Source: Pantoea sp. GD03673 (GTDB taxonomy: Bacteria; Pseudomonadota; Gammaproteobacteria; Enterobacterales; Enterobacteriaceae). Taken from it: a stretch of 64,000 nt of DNA. The stretch lies in contig NZ_JAOCKJ010000012.1 in the NCBI RefSeq assembly GCF_029844725.1, positions 1 through 64,000 on the forward strand, given 5' to 3'. The translations under genes were made by a program, and so were the position numbers. The first letter of the stretch is position 1. Every line of letters starts with the position of its first letter. The notes below the pieces were generated by a model, which was not told the origin of the DNA, did not search any database, and saw nothing but the letters and a program-made list of their open reading frames with translations. Shown here in pieces: positions 18,118 to 25,983 of the stretch.

Positions 18118-18533
18118 GCCTGACTGCACTGCAAAAGCTGGACTTAGCCGACCAGCTGGACGAGCTGATCATCAAAGCGCCGACCGTGAAGGGGCTGGAC
18201 CTGCTGGATCTCAATGACCAGATGGAGGCGATCATGCTCCAGCTGGGTTATGGCGCTGCACCAGCACCCGCCACCAGCGCACCCGTTCCGGTCCCGGAGC
18301 CAGCGTCCCTCCTGATACCCGAACCTGAGCCACAGCCGGAGCCTGTGAAAGAAGATCAGCCTGTTCCGGAAGTTGTTACTGACTTTCTGGCCGGGAAGTT
18401 CACCAGCCAGGCACAGCTGGATTTTGTCGAGACGCTGCGCCGCGTCGGTGACTACATCGGCGTCTATCTGGAGCTCGACGACGCCAGACAACAGACCGCC
18501 AGTTGGATAGCGGCCAGCGGCCTCGCTACTTAA
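18114..18533 (+). CDS. ddrA: DdrA-like small head protein
   Basis: 139 residues, overlapping the DarA-like stop (ATGA). Helical ends (LQKLDLADQLDELIIKAP and KFTSQAQLDFVETLRRVGDY) flank an acidic Pro-Glu linker (PEPEPQPEPVKED), the same type of linker as in the neighbouring DarA-like protein. P1 DdrA is a small component of the Dar system encoded at this place. A terminator follows directly. Confidence 0.6.
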   Translation: MSLTALQKLDLADQLDELIIKAPTVKGLDLLDLNDQMEAIMLQLGYGAAPAPATSAPVPVPEPASLLIPEPEPQPEPVKEDQPVPEVVTDFLAGKFTSQAQLDFVETLRRVGDYIGVYLELDDARQQTASWIAASGLAT

Positions 18534-18539
18534 TCATCA

Positions 18540-18562
18540 CCCCGTTTCGGCGGGGTTTTTTA
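18540..18562 (+). terminator. rho-independent terminator after ddrA
   Basis: CCCCG (18540-18544), loop TTTCGG, CGGGG (18551-18555), then six T. It lies between the ddrA- and ddrB-like genes, so ddrB needs read-through or its own promoter. Confidence 0.75.
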
Positions 18563-18576
18563 TTCCCGGAATCAAA

Positions 18577-19917
18577 ATGCTGAACGAGAAAATTCGAAAT
18601 CTGCTGAGCGACGCTGGCAGCATATTTGCCCTGATTGGGCTGGTGGGCTCACTGCGTAAAGCGCAGACCACAACGGGGCGATCGTCATACGTTGTCACCG
18701 GCAAAGGGCAGGAAGTAAAGACCGCATTTAAGGTGGTGGATGCGCGCCACCTGATTATCTCCAACAACCTCGATGGCACCATCAACTCGCTGTTTCCGGC
18801 AGAGCTGCAGCCACGCGACCGCACGCGCCTGACCAGTAAAGTTCAGGTTTCCAAAATCGCGGGCAACCTCCGACCGGCGAAGCTGACTGATTCAGGCATG
18901 AGCAGCCACGGCGCGCCAATCGTGGGCGCTGATAACGTGGTGGAGTCGGGCAATGGCCGCTCGATGGGGATCACACGCGCCTATGAGCAGGGACAGGCCG
19001 ACGAGTACAGGCAGTACCTGATTGAGCACGCAAAAGATTACGGCCTTAAAGCGTCGGATATCGCGCAAATGGACATGCCGGTACTGGTGCGTGAGCGCAT
19101 TACCGATGTTGACCGTGCGCAGTTTGCGAAAGACTCCAACCTCTCCGATTTACAGGAAATGGCAGCGAGTGAGAAGGCCTTTGTTGATGCCGAAATGCTC
19201 GATGAGCGTCTGATGGCCATCTTCAATCCGTCCGACGACGGCAACCTTCTGGCACGCTCAAACGACGGTTTTATCCGGGCATTCATGAAAGAGATTGGCG
19301 ACACAGCAACCGCAGGCTTGCTGACCGAAGACGGGCGCCCGACGAAGCAGCTGATTGACCGCATGCAGAATGCGATCTTTGCCCGCGCCTACAAGGATGA
19401 ACGCCTGGTTAAGCTGGTTTCTGAAGAGCCGGATCCTGAAATGCGCAACATCCTGACGGCACTCAATACGGCGGCCAGCGAGTTTGCGCAAATGCAGATG
19501 CTGTCCGGAGACGTTCACCGGCAGGCCGTCACCGGGCTGGTGGACGGGGTACAATCAGTTGATGGGCTTGATCAGCAGGCAATCGCCGCGCTACAGGATG
19601 CGATTAAGCTGGTGCGCCAGGCAAAAGACAGCGGGCAGGCTATACAGGAAGTGCTGGCACAGCAGGGACTGTTTGAGGAATCCAGCGAAGAGGCCGAAGC
19701 ATTGGCGCTGTTTATCGTGGCAAACAACCGCAGCGCGAAACGCATTGGGGCCGCGTTTAAAAAGATGGCGCAGAAAATTAACGACGAGCTGTTACACCAG
19801 CAGCAGGCGCTGGGGGATATGTTCGGCGGCGGTGATCTGACGCTGACTGACGTTCTCATCGCAGTATCTGGCGAGATTGAAGATGAGTTTGGAGAGGGTA
19901 AGGGGCTGACTTTATAA
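18577..19917 (+). CDS. ddrB: DdrB-like protein with ParB/nuclease-type domain
   Basis: 446 residues. Residues 40-140 resemble the ParB-like fold domain of P1 DdrB: FKVVDARHLIISNN and later APIVGADNVVESGNGRSMGI, the latter having the ParB-like 'vvdGnhR' pattern that binds nucleotides or DNA. The remaining part is helical (MDMPVLVRERITD, and so on). I remember P1 DdrB as considerably longer; if so this copy lacks a C-terminal part, and the AT-rich insert begins 31 bases after its stop, which would fit loss of the end when the insert was acquired. The family call is from motif and gene order. Confidence 0.65.
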   Translation: MLNEKIRNLLSDAGSIFALIGLVGSLRKAQTTTGRSSYVVTGKGQEVKTAFKVVDARHLIISNNLDGTINSLFPAELQPRDRTRLTSKVQVSKIAGNLRPAKLTDSGMSSHGAPIVGADNVVESGNGRSMGITRAYEQGQADEYRQYLIEHAKDYGLKASDIAQMDMPVLVRERITDVDRAQFAKDSNLSDLQEMAASEKAFVDAEMLDERLMAIFNPSDDGNLLARSNDGFIRAFMKEIGDTATAGLLTEDGRPTKQLIDRMQNAIFARAYKDERLVKLVSEEPDPEMRNILTALNTAASEFAQMQMLSGDVHRQAVTGLVDGVQSVDGLDQQAIAALQDAIKLVRQAKDSGQAIQEVLAQQGLFEESSEEAEALALFIVANNRSAKRIGAAFKKMAQKINDELLHQQQALGDMFGGGDLTLTDVLIAVSGEIEDEFGEGKGLTL

Positions 19918-19918
19918 A

Positions 19919-19943
19919 TTGTGGGCACATAGTGTGCCCACAA
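19919..19943. terminator. bidirectional terminator, perfect 11-bp palindrome
   Basis: TTGTGGGCACA and TGTGCCCACAA surround a TAG loop. The convergent ddrB-like (+) and AT-rich (-) genes end on either side (19917 and 19948), so one hairpin serves both. Confidence 0.75.
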
Positions 19944-19947
19944 AAGA

Positions 19948-21669
19948 TTAAACAAAAGTATAGAAGTTTTTTATGTTACTAACCAATTTACTAACTTTGA
20001 CTCCCGCGCTAGCATCGTCATCCTTAGTGGCTTCATCAACCGGTTTATTATTTACTTCAAGGCTTAGTATATCTAATACATGCCAATGATTTTCATTATC
20101 CTCTATGATTATCTTACCGGTTTTTACTATTCTGGCGGTAGGGGTCTTTTTTAAGTCAAAGGAGTATATTTTCCCTCCAGGGAATTTTTCATCACAATAT
20201 AATGGAGCAAGTTTTTTTCTAAAATTAATTAAACCCGTCTGTTTAAAACAATCTCTAGCTTCTTCTGGTGTTAAAATCTCTGCCTTAATCATGTTATAAA
20301 CTTTGAATAACTCATAACAAGTTGTCATGCCTCGATTTGCTATTCTTGCATCGTCAATTTGGCTTCCTTTAAAAGGAGGGTTGTCTCGCTCTTCAGGTGC
20401 TTTAAAACGTTGATGATTTACTATATATATAGCTCTGAATGTATAATCTAAGAGTCCACTTCTTTCTGCAGCGTCTCGTTTTCGCAACGCTATTTTATCT
20501 GGTTGAGAGCAATCGCTATCCTGTGACGTACCACCAATACCTTTACACTCAATTATGTAAGAAAAATTCTCAGATAGTTTTATGTTTATATCTTCTTCGA
20601 ATAACCCATCTACTGACACACTATCATCAGGTAAAGATATATTCTCAAAACCTATATATTTTAAGAACTTATAAACTGAGGTAACAAGTTTATCTGATTG
20701 ATCTACTAAAAGACTTTTAACCCATAAATTCTCTTCTCGCTGAGATATTTCATTCAATTCACTCTGGAGTTTAAAAAGCCTATCATTATGGTTTTTAATT
20801 TCTTTTTGTATGGATATGGTTTTTAATTTTTCTTCATGTGAAATATATTCGTAGTCATTAGCCCATTTAAATCTTCCAAAGTTTTTTAATGTATCCGAAA
20901 AGAAAGGTATATCTACTTCAGGTAGGACTGAAGTGAAAAGCTCTAAAAGAAACTCTTTTTTGTTATGTATGTCAGGTAGGTATAAAAATATTTTGCTATT
21001 AATTACCTCATATTTGGCTATTATTTCTTTTGATTTGGATAGCATCAAAGCTCTACTCAAATTATCATTGAGCGTGTAAGCGACCCCATACTTTGAATTA
21101 GTCTCGTATTTTTTTATTAGTTTTATTATCCCTGTAAGCCTGTCATCTTGGTGTGCTGGCTCGACAAATATCGATCCCACCTTGGATTTAGCGTTTGATT
21201 CCTCGAAAGATTGATAGCCCAAGCTATCAACAGTGAATCTTTTGTCTTTTTTTTCGCCATCCCTATATAAAATATTAACTCTGTTTAAAGTGCTTGAATA
21301 GTATTTTTGGGCAAAGAAGATGATGCACTGTGGCGATGTATTATCCTGTAAGCTATCCATTATGTGAAGCATATCAAAAGATGTTAGATTTATAAATTTG
21401 GAGTTGTCTTTTGTCGTGAATTGAAAGAAGCCCTTGCCCGTATTTTTCTTTGCTGGCCTGGATTCGTTTGAAATGACTATATAATCCATTTCATGAATAT
21501 TAGCTGGTGTTAGTTTGTTAACCCTAATTATTTCATTAGGATTATCTTTTGTTTTTGATAAAAGCCCATTGATTTCAGAATCATATACCTCAAAATTCTC
21601 TTTAACCAAAGCGCCTTCAATACAGTCATCCAAATTTATAAGCTGAATCAGTACTTTTTCAGTGTTCAT
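19948..21669 (-). CDS. AT-rich inserted gene, candidate PD-(D/E)XK nuclease (defence)
   Basis: 573 residues, with its own promoter gap and a convergent terminator, in a segment visibly poorer in G+C than both neighbours. A long coiled coil lies near residues 285-325. After it, D354 (SVDGLFEED) and E374-C-K376 (YIIECKGIGG) form the D...ExK arrangement of PD-(D/E)XK nucleases; basic helices follow. The N-terminal 280 residues are alpha/beta without a motif I can name and could be a sensor. A stand-alone gene inserted between late genes of a temperate phage is the usual place for a 'moron' that benefits the lysogen. Phage exclusion is the leading guess; no family was recognised. Confidence 0.6.
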   Translation of the reverse strand: MNTEKVLIQLINLDDCIEGALVKENFEVYDSEINGLLSKTKDNPNEIIRVNKLTPANIHEMDYIVISNESRPAKKNTGKGFFQFTTKDNSKFINLTSFDMLHIMDSLQDNTSPQCIIFFAQKYYSSTLNRVNILYRDGEKKDKRFTVDSLGYQSFEESNAKSKVGSIFVEPAHQDDRLTGIIKLIKKYETNSKYGVAYTLNDNLSRALMLSKSKEIIAKYEVINSKIFLYLPDIHNKKEFLLELFTSVLPEVDIPFFSDTLKNFGRFKWANDYEYISHEEKLKTISIQKEIKNHNDRLFKLQSELNEISQREENLWVKSLLVDQSDKLVTSVYKFLKYIGFENISLPDDSVSVDGLFEEDINIKLSENFSYIIECKGIGGTSQDSDCSQPDKIALRKRDAAERSGLLDYTFRAIYIVNHQRFKAPEERDNPPFKGSQIDDARIANRGMTTCYELFKVYNMIKAEILTPEEARDCFKQTGLINFRKKLAPLYCDEKFPGGKIYSFDLKKTPTARIVKTGKIIIEDNENHWHVLDILSLEVNNKPVDEATKDDDASAGVKVSKLVSNIKNFYTFV

Positions 21670-21746
21670 CGTGCTTCCATGGTTATGCTTTTTTTTGATT
21701 TTAACACTGGAAGTCTACAAAGTAACTTTTAGAAATAACTGTGTAA

Positions 21747-21772
21747 ATTACAAACTATCTATATTGGCGCTC
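21747..21772 (+). promoter_or_regulatory. degenerate late-promoter element before lyz
   Basis: AAATTACAAACTATCTATAT shares the AAATTACARACT start with the late elements elsewhere, then diverges to a better -10-like TATATT. It stands 30 bases before the endolysin gene. Confidence 0.4.
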
Positions 21773-21798
21773 CTATTAACACTGTGAGCGGAACCAAA

Positions 21799-22290
21799 AT
21801 GTACCAATCCCCGAACCGTAAAGCCTTTGGCGACATGCTGGCCTTTTCCGAAGGCACCAGTACACACCCGTTAACCCGTATGCGCGGCTACGACGTCATC
21901 GTGACCGGGCTGGGCGAAAAGCAGGGCGAAATCTTCACCGATTTCAGCGATCACCCGTTTGCGCATCGTCAGGCAAAACAGATTAATCACGGCGGCCTGG
22001 CATCAACAGCTGCGGGCCGCTATCAGCAGCTTTATCGCTACTGGCCTGCCTACAAAAAGCAGCTGACCCTGCCTGATTTTAGTCCCGCCTCACAGGAACG
22101 ATTACTCGATCAGCTGCTGAAAGAGCAGGGTGCTTATGCCGACGTTCTGGCTGGGCGGATCCGCACGGCGATCGGCAAAACTAACGATATCTGGGCCTCG
22201 CTCACTGGTTCGCCGTATGGTCAGAAAACGCACAAGATTGAAGTGCTACTGACGGCCTATGTGAACGCTGGTGGCACTGTTACCGACTAA
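21799..22290 (+). CDS. lyz: endolysin, lambda R-type transglycosylase
   Basis: 163 residues from ATG 21799 (GCGGA upstream); GTG 21784 is a less likely start. The sequence follows lambda R closely in pattern: FGDMLAFSEGTST (catalytic Glu of GH104), GYDVIVTGLG, FTDFSDHPF, STAAGRYQQLYRYW, and IWASLTGSPYGQ. The enzyme cleaves the glycan strand of murein once the holin has opened the membrane. There is no signal peptide, so it depends on the LydA-like holin. P1 has a T4-type lysozyme (Lyz) at the matching position, so this is an exchange of lysis enzyme family. Confidence 0.9.
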   Translation: MYQSPNRKAFGDMLAFSEGTSTHPLTRMRGYDVIVTGLGEKQGEIFTDFSDHPFAHRQAKQINHGGLASTAAGRYQQLYRYWPAYKKQLTLPDFSPASQERLLDQLLKEQGAYADVLAGRIRTAIGKTNDIWASLTGSPYGQKTHKIEVLLTAYVNAGGTVTD

Positions 22291-23177
22291 CAACCGCGAA
22301 AGCCTTCCGGTATGACTGAGTAATCCACACCCGCCGAAAAGCTGCCGCTCAATGGGTCAGAGTAGCGGCGGCCTTTCGGCTTCCTGCCACCAGCAGGCTT
22401 TGCCCTGAAGGTAGACTTCAGCGTCTGGTAGGCTTCATGCAGTACACCGCCTTTTCGCTGAAACTCTTCAGCGCTACGTTCGTTCTGCGCTGCTGACGAT
22501 GCAGCCGCCAGCTGCTTTTGCGTGTTCTGGTAGAGCCCGAATTTTTTCACCGCGGCCGGTTGAGGTTCTGACGATTTTTCAACCACAGAATTTAATGGTT
22601 TCCTATTGTGTATTTCTCTTTTACTGGAGGGATCTCTTAATTCTTGTTGGTCAGATTGACCAGGGGGAGCCTGTTCATTCTGACTAGGGGTGCTGTGGAT
22701 AAAATCGTTTTTAAAGAATGCTTTAGCGATAACTCTCCGGACTATGGTCTGGCGTCCGGACGGCTTCAGATTTGCCTCTTTCAGGGCTTCCAGGCTGGCC
22801 CGGACAAAGGACAGCGCTTTACTGGTAAACGTGTATTTACTGGGCTTGCTGACGCTGTGATTTTTCTCGTCACGCTGCTCTTCATAGTTGAGGATCCCCA
22901 GTTTGACTGCAGCACGATAAGCACGCTGAACTGTAGAGATACTGCAACCGGCTTCTTCGGCCAGATTCCTGAGCGATTTAATGATGATGAAATCGGACGT
23001 GGAACCAGCCAGATTGCAGGCGAATTTTAAGACACGTGTAACTGACTTCGGGAGGGGGGAAAGTTCGATAATATGGGTGAGATCAAAGCCTGTAATTCGG
23101 ACAGAACTGTGCTCGTTATTTGAGCGAAATGCGGGAAAAGTGTTGCCGGGATCGGCGCTTTTAGCTACTATAGACAC
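22287..23177 (-). CDS. putative replication initiator with wHTH
   Basis: 296 residues on the minus strand, overlapping the end of the endolysin by 4 bases on the opposite strand. Residues 30-120 contain a helix-turn-helix: LPKSVTRVLKFACNL, IIIKSLRNLAEEAGCSISTVQRAYRAAVKLGIL, as in plasmid RepA/HTH_36-type initiators. The C-terminal half is basic and low in complexity, ending in a Lys/Arg-rich GGRKPKGRRYSDPL stretch. The upstream 360 bases are full of hairpins and end in a terminator on the other strand, as expected for a rep gene with RNA control. P1 RepL is similar in size, but I cannot show homology. A transcription regulator is the alternative. Confidence 0.5.
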   Translation of the reverse strand: MSIVAKSADPGNTFPAFRSNNEHSSVRITGFDLTHIIELSPLPKSVTRVLKFACNLAGSTSDFIIIKSLRNLAEEAGCSISTVQRAYRAAVKLGILNYEEQRDEKNHSVSKPSKYTFTSKALSFVRASLEALKEANLKPSGRQTIVRRVIAKAFFKNDFIHSTPSQNEQAPPGQSDQQELRDPSSKREIHNRKPLNSVVEKSSEPQPAAVKKFGLYQNTQKQLAAASSAAQNERSAEEFQRKGGVLHEAYQTLKSTFRAKPAGGRKPKGRRYSDPLSGSFSAGVDYSVIPEGFRGC

Positions 23178-23199
23178 GCTTTTGAGTCCTTGATATTTG

Positions 23200-23396
23200 G
23201 GACATGGGCATGCCTTAATTCCTTGCTACTGGGAATTAAGAGATGATGTCCTCCACGAGACAGCAGGTGCAATGCCTGTGTCAGTGGTTTAAAAGCAACT
23301 TCCTGCTACAGAAGCTGTACGGCACAACGCCGGTGTGGTCCGCAAAACCACACAATGTTGTTTAAAAATCGTCTGCGCTAACAGGCGATTTTTTTT
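23200..23396 (+). ncRNA. structured region upstream of rep, candidate antisense RNA
   Basis: The region holds a 9-bp hairpin CTTAATTCC/GGAATTAAG (23214-23240), further small hairpins (GTGTGGT...ACCACAC near 23330) and a terminator: AATCG at 23367 onward pairs with CGATT ending at 23390 and is followed by T8. The terminator works on +, opposite to the rep gene, so a + transcript would be antisense to the rep leader. No ORF is seen. No promoter could be fixed. Confidence 0.45.
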
Positions 23397-23397
23397 C
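23367..23397 (+). terminator. terminator opposite the rep leader
   Basis: AATCGTCTG and CAGGCGATT form a stem of about 9 pairs (one G-T) around CGCTAA, followed by a run of T to 23396. Confidence 0.7.
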
Positions 23398-23540
23398 GTC
23401 TTCACATTCAGCCGCTAAACTGAATTTGAGGCCGGATGATAAACGCGATCCGACAAAGGATCAACACTCAGTTTTTTCCTAATTTTTAGTTATGACTAAA
23501 ACGTGCCCCCAGTTTCAGGGCACGATTTCTTTTTCCCTTC

Positions 23541-24542
23541 TTATCGTGTGTTAATCCACAGCAGCGGTGCTGAGACCACGGCTGGCGGGCGCGTCTCTGG
23601 TAATGCGTGCTGGTGGGCGGTTCCGATCGGTAGCGTGGCAGTCGCATTTGTGCCGATTGATTCCAGCATTGCCGCGACGATCTGCGCATCTTCCGGCGTA
23701 TCCATCCGGCATAATGCCGCCTGCTGGGCTTTACTTAAAAACAGCGGCATGTTAGCCAGCGCATCCTTCATAATCCGGCGGCGCGCCTTTGCAACAGTAC
23801 CTGCACTCTCGATCATCAGCTGCGTGTTGCGCAGACGTTCCTCCAGCTCCAAACGCTTTCCATGCTCGATGTGAAGCGCAGATTCCATCAGCGAAGAATC
23901 CGCAGACTCCAGCATTGCCGCCTGGCCGCGCAGGGTTTCAAAATGCTGAATAATGTCGGCCGCCTGGTTCTCCGAATACCCCTTTTCAATCAGGCCTGCG
24001 TGCATAGCGTCAGCGCGTTCGCTGGCCGACTCCAGCAGCAGAGCAGGGTGATCCTGACTGATGTAGTTCGGATTGGTCACATAATCGAAGCCGTGGAAGC
24101 TGGTCACTTTGGAAATGGCGTTATCATCACCGCCAGTCGCCCACGACCAGCCACCAGCGCGAGAACGGTTCATGCCGTCAACGATGTTGCCAGGCTCAGT
24201 GTCCAGAATCTCCTGAACGTGAGTCACAATGCCGTTATCGTCCACGCTGACATCCAGCGTACGGTTAGACGGTACGTTTTCCAGCGTCACCGGCTTCCCG
24301 TCAACCATGACAACCGCAAATTCCGGCAGATTGAGCCGCCCGGTCTTAGCGTAATAGGCGGCGCGGCGTCCGTGGCCGTAATATCCGAACATTTCCCCCA
24401 GCTGGATTCTCTCCAGAGTTTCGGGGCTGGCGAACGTCTCGCGGACAGAGCGCAGCAGGTAGTTGCGATCATTCTGTGGAGTAAATCGACGAATTTTATC
24501 AATCAATGAAAAACGATCCGTCACCGTGCGGAGTGCTTCCAT
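23541..24542 (-). CDS. pro: head processing protein (Pro-like prohead protease/scaffold)
   Basis: 333 residues on minus. The first 170 residues are alpha/beta (RIQLGEMFGYYGHGRRAAYY, AVVMVDGKPVTLEN); a long helical, Glu/Arg-rich region follows at about 205-275, as in head scaffolds or protease-core fusions. The P1 order darB-prt-pro-lyz is kept here, with this gene between the portal and the endolysin; P1 Pro is the head-maturation protein. The protease residues could not be assigned with confidence. A late-promoter element lies about 70 bases upstream. Confidence 0.65.
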   Translation of the reverse strand: MEALRTVTDRFSLIDKIRRFTPQNDRNYLLRSVRETFASPETLERIQLGEMFGYYGHGRRAAYYAKTGRLNLPEFAVVMVDGKPVTLENVPSNRTLDVSVDDNGIVTHVQEILDTEPGNIVDGMNRSRAGGWSWATGGDDNAISKVTSFHGFDYVTNPNYISQDHPALLLESASERADAMHAGLIEKGYSENQAADIIQHFETLRGQAAMLESADSSLMESALHIEHGKRLELEERLRNTQLMIESAGTVAKARRRIMKDALANMPLFLSKAQQAALCRMDTPEDAQIVAAMLESIGTNATATLPIGTAHQHALPETRPPAVVSAPLLWINTR

Positions 24543-24610
24543 AAATACCTCATATTCACAGGGTTATGCCCCGCAGAGCGGCGGCAGCGCTGGCGATAGC
24601 CTGCGTGAAA

Positions 24611-24633
24611 AGATGGTAGGGAGGTTGTAATTT
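24611..24633 (-). promoter_or_regulatory. candidate late promoter of pro
   Basis: Read on the minus strand: AAATTACAACCTCCCTACC. This shares the AAATTACA..CTCC.TACC skeleton with the + strand elements before R, lydA and pacA and points toward pro. Confidence 0.5.
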
Positions 24634-24700
24634 GTCAGGGTAGCGATTCTTCGATTATCAGTGGATCTAATAACCAGTGGATAATTTCATATTAGAAATA

Positions 24701-24728
24701 TTGAATTTATCCGCGCCGGGGATATAGT
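24701..24728 (+). promoter_or_regulatory. sigma70-type promoter of the C4-like RNA
   Basis: TTGAAT (24701-24706), 16 bases, TATAGT (24723-24728). Transcription would begin just before the structured RNA. The 17-base motif ATTAGAAATATTGAATT overlaps the -35 box and recurs with one change at 26183, so it may be an operator. Confidence 0.6.
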
Positions 24729-24749
24729 GTGCGCGCCACTGTAAAACAG

Positions 24750-24960
24750 GGGTCGGGATTGGAACCCCGAACGAATGTACGAGGAGGCACTTAGTGCCTC
24801 CGGCGCTACCACGTCTGGAGTTTGCCAGATGTTTCAATGGTGGCGTTGGCGGGGCTACCTTCGGGTAGGCCGGTCTCCTCGTACGCCGGTAGTTCCAACC
24901 CTGTCAACGTCACCACCCGGAGATTGGAAGCTCCCGTTGTGACGCATCTCAAAGCACAGG
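24750..24960 (+). ncRNA. C4-like antisense RNA / structured leader
   Basis: The stretch has the features of the C4 family that controls antirepressor operons in P1/P7-like phages. GTACGAGGAG (24777-24786) pairs with CTCCTCGTAC (24875-24884) to close a domain. Inside are hairpins GGAGGCAC/GTGCCTCC, TCTGG/CCAGA and a UUCG-capped stem. GATTGGAAC near 24757 is complementary to GTTCCAAC near 24891, and a second TTGGAAGCTCC lies at 24925, giving the paired a/a' and b/b' type elements by which C4 RNA blocks the downstream reading frame. A good promoter lies upstream and a coupled leader peptide and ORF downstream. The family name comes from my recollection of the layout. Confidence 0.6.
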
Positions 24961-24969
24961 GAGCATTTC

Positions 24970-25026
24970 ATGTCTGATATCCCCGACACGCCATCCCAGC
25001 AGCAACAGGTTTTAACCACGCCATGA
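24970..25026 (+). CDS. 18-residue leader peptide, icd-like coupling ORF
   Basis: ATG 24970 to TGA 25026, 18 residues (MSDIPDTPSQ...), with CAGGGAGC as ribosome site. Its stop overlaps the next start (ATGA at 25023-25026). In P1, icd is a short ORF whose translation is needed for the overlapping ant gene and is blocked by C4 RNA. The same arrangement here would make the Tad2-like ORF the C4-controlled target. Confidence 0.5.
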   Translation: MSDIPDTPSQQQQVLTTP

Positions 25027-25226
25027 CAGCTATCAGCCAGACTGAAAGTAATATCTGTCGTCGTGCCAAGTGGGGTGATACACCTGTTCATGTATTCACT
25101 GAAACAAATGCCGACAGTCAGATGCAGTTTATTGTCATGAGCGAGTCTGGCGTACTGTCTTTTTATGATCCTACTCCTGACGACATTATTTCAGCTGACT
25201 GGAAAGTTATTTCGCTGCTACACTAA
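25023..25226 (+). CDS. Tad2-like (DUF2829) small protein
   Basis: 67 residues. The pattern NICRRAKWGDTPVHVF ... FIVMSESGVLSFYDPT ... DIISADWKVI follows Tad2/DUF2829: 'kvrRagW.gk..yl....' then '..W.psq.DllaeDW.vv'. Tad2 proteins bind cyclic ADP-ribose signal molecules and so block Thoeris defence. The 14-residue N-terminus and first helix are shorter than usual. Its start overlaps the leader stop, so it would be made together with the leader peptide. An anti-defence role is inferred from the family pattern only. Confidence 0.6.
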   Translation: MTAISQTESNICRRAKWGDTPVHVFTETNADSQMQFIVMSESGVLSFYDPTPDDIISADWKVISLLH

Positions 25227-25454
25227 AGCGTCATAATTTTCCTTATGGCTGAGATATCAGGTCCGGTACAGGTTGCGTGGGTTAATTTAGTTTAATTAAC
25301 TCTGCACGTCAGGGATTCTCATTTGGGTACGTAAAATTCAGTGCCAGGCTGAATTTACAGGATTCATACCCGCAGACCAATTACTAATAATAATAATCAA
25401 TATCATTATCTTTCTCCTGTTGAATCAGGATCAATACAGCTTAAAGGAATTGGC
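25227..25454. promoter_or_regulatory. intergenic region with Fur-box-like site
   Basis: The 228-base gap before the zinc-motif gene contains AATAATCAATATCATTATC at 25392-25410, which agrees with the 19-base Fur consensus at 15 of 19 positions. A run of ATA repeats adjoins it. Nothing else was recognised. Confidence 0.4.
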
Positions 25455-25901
25455 ATGTTAGAAGCAAAGAAATACTACGTCTCCGTTCACTATGAAAGCG
25501 GCACTCTGTTGCACCGTGAAGGCTGTAAACTTCTCCCAAAAACGCCTGAAAGCCGGATATTTATCGGCACGCTCTACACCACGCAACAGGCAATGACTGT
25601 GGCACTGGGCCATCACAGTAATTCTGAGCGATGCCCTGTATGTTTAAAAATCCAGAATCCTGAAGAAAAAGACTCTCGCAAAGAGCGGTTGCTTAAGCTC
25701 AGTCAGAAACCTAAAAAGAGGCCTGCGCCCAAAGCAAAGAAGGCGATGGCGACGCAGACATGCCAGCCTGTTAAGGCTGCTGCTCTTCTGATGAAACAGG
25801 CAATTGCGCAGGAGCAGGCCGGTCCGCAGCAGGTTGTGAAAATTAAAAAAGGTGTTGAGGCTGTTGCTGTGCAACATTTTGTCTATGACTGGCCTAATTA
25901 G
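25455..25901 (+). CDS. putative zinc-binding protein, paralogue A
   Basis: 148 residues. The first 70 contain YYVSVHYESGTLLHREGC, then FIGTLYTTQQAMTVAL, then CPVCLK: an H-x3-C plus C-x2-C set that could bind one zinc ion. The rest is a basic Lys/Pro/Ala tail of about 75 residues. The same domain without the long tail occurs at 26493. The ribosome site AAGGAATT precedes ATG. A Fur-like box lies upstream and a terminator downstream, so it is its own transcription unit. The family was not recognised; nucleic acid binding is a guess from the tail. Confidence 0.7.
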   Translation: MLEAKKYYVSVHYESGTLLHREGCKLLPKTPESRIFIGTLYTTQQAMTVALGHHSNSERCPVCLKIQNPEEKDSRKERLLKLSQKPKKRPAPKAKKAMATQTCQPVKAAALLMKQAIAQEQAGPQQVVKIKKGVEAVAVQHFVYDWPN

Positions 25902-25947
25902 CTGCATCCAACATCGCAAAGCAGCTTACTGAGAAGTGGCTGTCTGT

Positions 25948-25983
25948 AACCGCACGAAGGCTTACTCCAGTGCGGTTTTTTTT
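25948..25983 (+). terminator. rho-independent terminator
   Basis: AACCGCAC (25948-25955) pairs with GTGCGGTT (25970-25977), followed by T6. It ends paralogue A. Confidence 0.8.

Noticed and set aside
16324-18129. 601-codon open frame on minus
   Set aside because: It lies fully antisense to the DarA-like gene, has a composition typical of the mirror of a GC-rich gene (many Arg, Leu, His and Cys) and no motif. The + frame fits a known gene order.
19919-21780. Insertion sequence carrying the AT-rich gene
   Set aside because: No transposase, no terminal inverted repeats and no obvious target duplication were found at the edges.
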